A DNA stretch of 64,000 nucleotides from Halicephalobus mephisto (lineage: Eukaryota > Nematoda > Chromadorea > Rhabditida > Panagrolaimidae): contig SWDT01000048.1 of NCBI GenBank assembly GCA_009193035.1, positions 62,001-126,000 of the forward strand. Direction: 5' to 3'. Made by a program: the position numbers and the translations under genes. This document shows, one piece after another, positions 60,101-64,000 of this stretch. Numbering within the stretch: position 1 is the stretch's first letter; each line of letters starts with the position of its first letter. The notes under the pieces were generated by a model. It worked only from the letters and a program-made list of their open reading frames with translations, did no database searches and was not told the DNA's origin.

Positions 60101-61586
60101 TAAAAAAGTTAATCCTGTGGACAATCTTTTCGAAACCAAAAAGCTCAAAAAACATCTATTTTTCGGTGATTTTGAATTTAAAAAAATTTAAATTGACCAG
60201 TATACGGTAACCTGAGTAGTAAAAAACGATATTTGACAGACAGTCGTTTCGAGACCAAAGATTTTTAAAATATTCATTTTTCAGTGATTTTAGATAAAAA
60301 AAATATTTTAAAAATACTAGTTAAATTGCTTAGTATACAGTAACCTAGTTGATAAAAAGGAAAAACGATATTTGACAATTTTTTCCGAGACTAAGGAAAG
60401 TTTAAAAAATGTCCATTTTTCGGTGATTTTAAAAAAAAATTAAAAAATGTATATAAATAAATTGACCAGTATACGGTAACCTGAATGGTAAAAAACGATA
60501 TTTGACAGACAGTCGTTTCGAGACCAAAGAATTTAAAATATTCATTTTTCGATGGTTTTGATTGAAAAAAAAATAAAAAAATAAACATTTGTCTTTGACT
60601 ACTCACCGATCTCTTCTCTTCCACAAGTAACTGTAATAAATCAACCGAAAAGTACCGGGCTTGACGTAAGCCTTCTGAGCCCTGGACAGTTTAGCCATTT
60701 TCCGAGTAAAAAGGACAAAATCAGAAATTGAAAAAAGTAAATTCGACCAATCTCAGCCATTAGCGTTTCTGTCACTTTCAATCATTTCTTTTTTCAAAAT
60801 AAAACGAAAAATAAAATTTGGCGAAATTGCCGAAAATTCACCTGAGTAGAGGCCCATTCTGGGATCCGGTTATCCCAATTTTCCAATAGTAAACAAAAAA
60901 GACCATTAATGCCATTTTAGGCGATAGACAAACCGTGAGAGAATTGAATAATTTTAAAGTTCAAGTGTTTTTGATGGGAAAGGTCGTCTTACCCTCCGAC
61001 AGCCGGAAACGTGGCCAGTTTTGCCACTTCCCTGAGGACTTCGGTGGCATGTGGAGGTTCTTCCTCAATCAGCTCTCTTTTATCCCGGTGAGAGAGCTTC
61101 CGTGGATGGATTGGAGAGGGCAGGAACCCTGGAGAGGACACGTTAGGGGTCCGGGGTCGGCGGAGGGATCACGAAACAAAAAACATTTTCAATTTCGAAA
61201 ACCATCCTAAAATCACCTATACCGTAACTGCTCCATTCATTCTTCGACAAGTTTACAAAAAGTGAAATTTTCGCGTTGAGAATTGTTTTTGAATTTCGAA
61301 ATTCACAAACTTGGAGAAATTTTAAAATTTTGAGATTTTGAGATTTTTAAATTTTGAGATTTTTGGTGTTTTTTGTTTCGTATTTTCTCTCGAACGGAAA
61401 TTCGAAAATCAAACCCGGCGTCAGGGGCAGCATCCATGGCTCCAGATGATCCACAGGAGGCAGGGCTCGTCTGCTTACAGATCCATTTCCATTCAGCTTA
61501 AAACTCAGAACTTTTTTCGTCGATGAATCCTGGTGAACTGGCATCAAAAAAGCTTCTCTTTCGGCCGCCGTTCGTCTGGCAGCCAT
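42251..61586 (-). CDS. unc-2: Cav2-type voltage-gated calcium channel alpha1 subunit (UNC-2)
   Basis: Presynaptic calcium channel. Twenty in-phase minus-strand exons give 2,145 residues, from 61415-61586 ([13 protein letters not shown]) and 60993-61128 through 58677-58738, 58496-58608, 56835-57014, 54593-54732, 53232-53800, 52183-52692, 51690-52044, 50523-51462, 49835-49957, 49100-49693, 46856-47911, 45964-46053, 45628-45819, 44704-44810, 44570-44657, 44057-44116, 43747-43897 and 42251-43050. All four domains have S4 helices (for example [61 protein letters not shown]). Filters ITMEGW, ITGEDW, TTAEGW and ATGEAW give EEEE. The I-II linker has the beta-subunit-binding [14 protein letters not shown]. 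After domain IV come an EF-hand-like region and the IQ motif [16 protein letters not shown]. Cav2 is favoured over Cav1 by [17 protein letters not shown] and the I-II linker sequence. The II-III loop is short (about 70 residues, acidic). The protein ends RWAMV, without the vertebrate DxWC tail. Confidence 0.95.
43130..43560. repeat. AAGTGTTCCC-family repeats in a unc-2 intron
   Basis: Units with GGGAACACTTTTCTTGTTTCG, GTGATAGGGAACAC and TTGAAAGTTCATTTTCCAAC. Same family as 32940-33330 and, inverted, 48210-48790. Confidence 0.85.
44170..44310. repeat. Two-copy direct repeat in a unc-2 intron
   Basis: GAAAATTTTAAGTGTGC(T/C)ACCCA followed by ATTGAAGAAAGTTACAGTAA occurs twice, about 60 bp apart, near 44206 and 44254. 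Confidence 0.85.
45010..45530. repeat. CCTAAAGCGAAAAATTTAA repeat in a unc-2 intron
   Basis: About four units of roughly 115 bp, each with TCCTAAAGCGAAAA, TTTGAATTCTTGAAAATAT and GTAGTGATGTTGTTAGTTTA. Confidence 0.85.
46140..46735. repeat. CACTATCC/GGATAGTG palindrome cluster in a unc-2 intron
   Basis: Well-preserved copies. ACACTATCCTAGCAATTTCTA and TCGTCTGGATAGTGACTGAT repeat with a period near 90 bp, so each half-period is a hairpin in opposite phase. Confidence 0.9.
48210..48790. repeat. AAAGTGTTCCCTGCATGTTGG repeat, about 180-bp period
   Basis: Three to four near-identical units in the unc-2 intron between domain IV exons. They contain AAGTGTTCCCTGCATGTTGG, TTTCAAGTTTTGGCATTCCG and CATCGTATGATAAAATCG. 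Copies are closer to each other than to the relatives at 33 and 43 kb, indicating local amplification. Confidence 0.92.
49970..50520. repeat. CACTATCC/GGATAGTG palindrome cluster in a unc-2 intron
   Basis: About ten alternating units between the exons at 49957 and 50523, reaching within a few bases of the splice donor at 50522. Confidence 0.88.
52795..53190. repeat. CACTATCC/GGATAGTG palindrome cluster in a unc-2 intron
   Basis: Seven or more units, for example ACAAATCGTCTGGATAGTG and CACTGTCCTGACAATTTCCA, between the exons at 52692 and 53232. Confidence 0.88.
54001..54412. repeat. GTAATTTGCCCG MITE-like element with a CAT microsatellite
   Basis: AGGATTGTAATTTGC(C/T)CGA occurs near 54002 and 54332, and inverted copies (GAAATTACAACGCC, CCAAATTACAACCC) close each unit near 54052 and 54392. 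Between the units lies a (CAT)n-type microsatellite (54071-54164), interrupted by CAC and AAT triplets. It reads as poly-His or poly-Asp frames but is within a unc-2 intron and is not coding. Confidence 0.8.
54840..55260. repeat. CGTTGTGAGATTCTTTAAAAAA repeat in a unc-2 intron
   Basis: About six units of 60-65 bp with TTGTCTCGGAACGAAAAATC and TTTTCGTTGTGAGAT, in several slightly diverged forms. Confidence 0.85.
55560..56720. repeat. TTGATATATGAATTTT / TCAGAATTTCGAAATTAC repeats
   Basis: Tandem units of about 80-150 bp. The first half is built on AAAATAGAAATTGATATATAA; the second on AATTTCGAAATTACTTTTCCAT and CTCAATATTTTAAGAATT. They fill much of the intron between the first two channel-domain exons. 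Confidence 0.85.
57015..58495. other. AT-rich intron of unc-2
   Basis: Low-complexity TTTAAAATTTT sequence with two copies of a GGTCCTGACACGAAAAATAA word (near 57222 and 57408), a dispersed motif also seen at 62.1-63.0 kb. No exon found. Confidence 0.5.
60000..60600. repeat. CAGTATACGGTAACCTGA repeat in the 5' part of unc-2
   Basis: Four units of about 115-140 bp, each with TTTTCGGTGATTTT, CAGTATACGGTAACCTG, AAAAACGATATTTGACAGAC and TCGTTTCGAGACCAAAG. Confidence 0.9.
60607..60698 (-). CDS. unc-2: Alternative proximal first exon of unc-2
   Basis: An ATG exon of 92 nt ([20 protein letters not shown], then [10 protein letters not shown]) ends in a good GTGAGT donor. It leaves two bases of an Arg codon. 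The next shared exon (58677-58738) needs exactly one base, and the distal exon 60993-61128 also ends with two bases. The two are therefore interchangeable upstream of [16 protein letters not shown]. No acceptor precedes the ATG, consistent with a transcription-initiating exon. The predicted short isoform is 2,073 residues with a different cytoplasmic N terminus. Confidence 0.65.
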
Positions 61587-61783
61587 TGGATTTCGTCAAA
61601 GCAGCAAAGCTGCCGACGAAATTACCAGGTTAATTGATATTTTTCGATCTGATAAAAAAGTAGCGTTAATTTCATATGTGATTTGTGAGTTCGCGATGAA
61701 AGTAAAAAAAAAAGAGAAACCAAGTGAAAACGTTCGTCTTTCCCATTCAAAAGACATCGAGAAAGTGAGCTCTCTCCGGCCGT

Positions 61784-61855
61784 GGGGGTATAACTCAGTG
61801 GTAGAGTGCTCGCTTCGCATGCGAGAAGTCTCGGGTTCAAACCCCGATACCTCCA
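61784..61855 (+). tRNA. tRNA-Ala (anticodon CGC)
   Basis: A complete 72-nt cloverleaf. Acceptor GGGGGTA pairs with TACCTCC, including the G3:U70 pair that specifies alanine. The D arm is ACTC/GAGT; the anticodon arm is CTCGC-TTCGCAT-GCGAG with anticodon CGC. The T arm is TCGGG-TTCAAAC-CCCGA, and the discriminator is A. No intron. It lies 198 bp upstream of the distal unc-2 start codon and is transcribed away from that gene. Confidence 0.97.
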
Positions 61856-61869
61856 AGTTATTTTTTTCG
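61856..61869 (+). terminator. RNA polymerase III terminator of tRNA-Ala
   Basis: A run of seven T (61860-61868 region) follows the tRNA 3' end within 10 nt. Confidence 0.8.
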
Positions 61870-62289
61870 ATTTCAAGGAAATGAAATTCGTCGAGGTCTT
61901 TGTTGAAAAAAACACAATTGACGCAACACAAAAACTTTTTCTACGTGAAAGTTTTAAAAAAAAGAATAATTATTTTTTAAAATGGGTGTTTTTGGAAAAA
62001 ATTTTGAAAAAATTTCAGTTTTCAATTGGATCACCGTTTCTGAAAAAATAAAAAATTCGATTTTCGATTGAAAACAGGAATGAAGTTCTTAAACTCTGGT
62101 CCCAACGCGAAAAACAACTTTAATGATTTTTATAGCTTTCAAAACTAAATATTTTTTCTGATTATTTTAAAAGTTCAAAAATTTAAATTTTTATGAAAAT
62201 ATTAGAAAAAATTAAGAACACATTATTTTTAAATTCTAGATTTTTTAAAAATATTTAAGAATTATTTAAAATTATTTAAGAATATTTAA

Positions 62290-62995
62290 AAATGAGTGAC
62301 GAGACCCTAGTTAGAGGATTGAGTGATTTTTTGAAATGGTAAATGAGAATTTTCCAATTAAATAAACATATTAAAATAATCAATTTCGGTCTCGACACGA
62401 AAAATGAGTTCAATTTTTATAAATTTATAAATTTTTTTGATTGTTTTTGTTTCTAAAATTTAATTTTTACAAAAGTACTTGAAAAAATCGAAAATAAATT
62501 ATTTTAAATATTCTAAAATTTTAGATTTTTAAAAATATTTAAAAATTAAAAATAAATTATTTTTGAATTTAAAGTTTTTTAAAAATATTTAAAAATTAAA
62601 AATAAATTATTTTTGAATTTAAAGTTTTTTAAAAATATTTAAAAATTAAAAATAAATTATTTTTGAATTTAAAGTTTTTTAAAAATATTCGAAAAAATTA
62701 AAAATAAATTATTTTTGAATTTAAAGTTTTTTAAAAATATTTAAAAATTAGTGACGAGACCGTAGTTGGAGAACCGAGTAGTACTTTGAAATTGTAAACG
62801 AGAATTTTCCAATTAAATAAACATTAAAATAACCAATTTCGGTCTCGACGCGAAAAATCACCTGACTGCTTTTAATGGATTCTGATTTTTGTTATTTCTA
62901 AATTTATAGGTTTCATATGTCTTCTATTTTAAAAATATTCTGAAAAATAAAAAACGTGAGAAAAGAAAATTCATCATTCGCGTCGAGACCGCCGA
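62290..62995. repeat. GGTCTCGACACGAAAAAT repeats and a 50-bp tandem
   Basis: Two direct copies of about 118 bp (near 62293-62410 and 62748-62862) share GTGACGAGACC, GAGAATTTTCCAATTAAATA and TTTCGGTCTCGACACGAAAA. Between them four to five copies of a 50-bp unit (TTATTTTTGAATTTAAAGTT) are arrayed in tandem. Confidence 0.9.
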
Positions 62996-63589
62996 TGGAC
63001 AATTAGATATATTATTTTAATTAAAAAAATAAAAAACACAATATAGTTCTTATTCATATTTTGTACCTAAATTTACACCCTAGTTGCACAAACAAAAGTC
63101 AGAATTGGCATTGCCTGGGACGGGATGGATCGTGTTTCAGACGTCTTTGATGAAAGTTCCCAAGACCCTAATCGATGTCAACCCGCGAAGCCTGGACCCG
63201 TGCTCTTCCAATTAGATGGAATTCAGTCTTCAAAATTCATCCAAATAAGGAAATCCATTGTCCGAACTTAAAGGACTATTTTATAAAAAATTCCAAAATT
63301 CCACTTGGTCGGGTTTCTGAATCGGGATCCACTCTAAGACAATAGAATCCATTTTTTAAGTTTTTGTTTCCCAGGTGAAGTGGACTCAATAGTTTTGTTC
63401 AATTTTAAAAACAAGAAATTTTAACCAAATTTGTTTGCAAAAAAAATAAAATCGATGAAAATTATTATTGCTTAACTTGGCATCGACTAATGACATGTCG
63501 AAAGCGCACCTGGCTTGGTTTGGAAAAGATGGTAAATCATTTCAGTTTTCAGCTGTCTGAGAGATGTGAGAAAGGTGAATTTGAAGTAC

Positions 63590-63995
63590 TTTGGATAGTA
63601 ACGGACGTCGGTCTGTTTCTATGTTTCCGTCACTATCCACAGAACAGATGCATTATGGCACGAAGAATATACATCTTTTTAAAGAAGGAATTTTGGATAG
63701 TGTCCGGGATTGCTCAAATCAGTCACTATCTTTAGAATTTCCACTAATAATGCAAATTGTAAAAACAGCGTCCAAAAGCTACAAAAATCAGTTACTATTT
63801 TGACGATTTCTACAAACAATGGAAATTACTGGGATAATGTCCAGAAAAACCAAAAATTGCTTTTTAGTCACTATTCTGACGATTTTCACTAATAATAGAA
63901 ATTGTAAAAATAGTGTCCAAAAATTGTTCTTTTTAGTCACTATCCAGATGATTTCTACTGACAGTAGAAATTATTAGAATAGTGTCCCTAAAAGT
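63590..63995. repeat. CACTATCC/GGATAGTG palindrome cluster at the right end
   Basis: Alternating GATAGTGTCC and AGTCACTATC words about every 40-60 bp continue to the window edge. The host gene, if any, would lie to the right. Confidence 0.85.
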
Positions 63996-64000
63996 ACAGA

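Larger units (their letters stand above)
61870..64000. other. Gene-free right end of the window
   Basis: Mostly AT-rich sequence with two repeat blocks (62290-62995 and 63590-63995). Bases 63080-63380 are less AT-rich but show no exon I can support; they could be promoter or conserved non-coding DNA. Confidence 0.5.

Noticed and set aside
60607..60698. Direct splicing of the proximal unc-2 exon to 58608
   Set aside because: Phase does not match and a stop results; the 62-nt exon at 58677-58738 restores phase on both sides.
61596..62051. Several reading frames spanning the tRNA-Ala
   Set aside because: They run through the tRNA gene and its flanks; no homology.

Overview
This window looks like nuclear DNA from a rhabditid nematode, most likely a Caenorhabditis or close relative. 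Introns are AT-rich and end in TTTTCAG-like acceptors. Several start codons lie just after such an acceptor, as expected for spliced-leader trans-splicing. There is an SRT-class nematode chemoreceptor gene, a Tc4/Tc5-type transposon and a UNC-2-type calcium channel. Dispersed motifs such as GGTCTCGACACGAAAAAT and CTACAGTA recur in non-coding DNA, and I recall similar words from Caenorhabditis introns. No database search was possible, so species and orthology are inferred from the translations.

Layout from left to right. Positions 1-3541 are gene-free and AT-rich, with a degenerate TGGCA/TGCCAA repeat array. rps-28 (-) follows, then a gene with an integrase-type zinc finger (+, 5082-7773). Next comes an apparently intact Tc4/Tc5-like transposon (8266-10559), inserted 170 bp upstream of the start codon of a White-type ABCG half transporter (+, 10730-15439). 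A secreted or organellar fumarate-reductase-like flavoprotein (-, 15717-17467) converges on it. A gene-poor stretch holds an inverted duplication near 18.4-18.7 kb. Then come a FAM122/PABIR-like PP2A regulator (-), rpl-34 (+), a secreted Pro/Gln/Tyr-rich protein (-), DNA ligase IV (-, 25432-30006) and a small secreted protein (-).

After about 4 kb without genes there is a SAXO/FAM154-like microtubule protein (+, 35084-37272) and an srt chemoreceptor (+, 39700-42101). The last third of the window is one gene on the minus strand, 42251-61586. It is a complete Cav2 calcium channel (unc-2) with all four domains, an EEEE selectivity filter and two candidate alternative first exons. A tRNA-Ala(CGC) lies about 200 bp upstream of its distal start codon.

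The genes are mostly unrelated housekeeping and neuronal functions and do not form an operon or a pathway. I rebuilt the exon structures by hand, and every junction given was checked for reading-frame continuity. The most notable non-genic signals are the transposon (tRNA-promoter-like boxes inside its terminal repeats, and a splice acceptor re-created at its edge) and a family of alternating short palindromes (AGTCACTATCC / GGATAGTGTCC) found as clusters in introns of at least four different genes.
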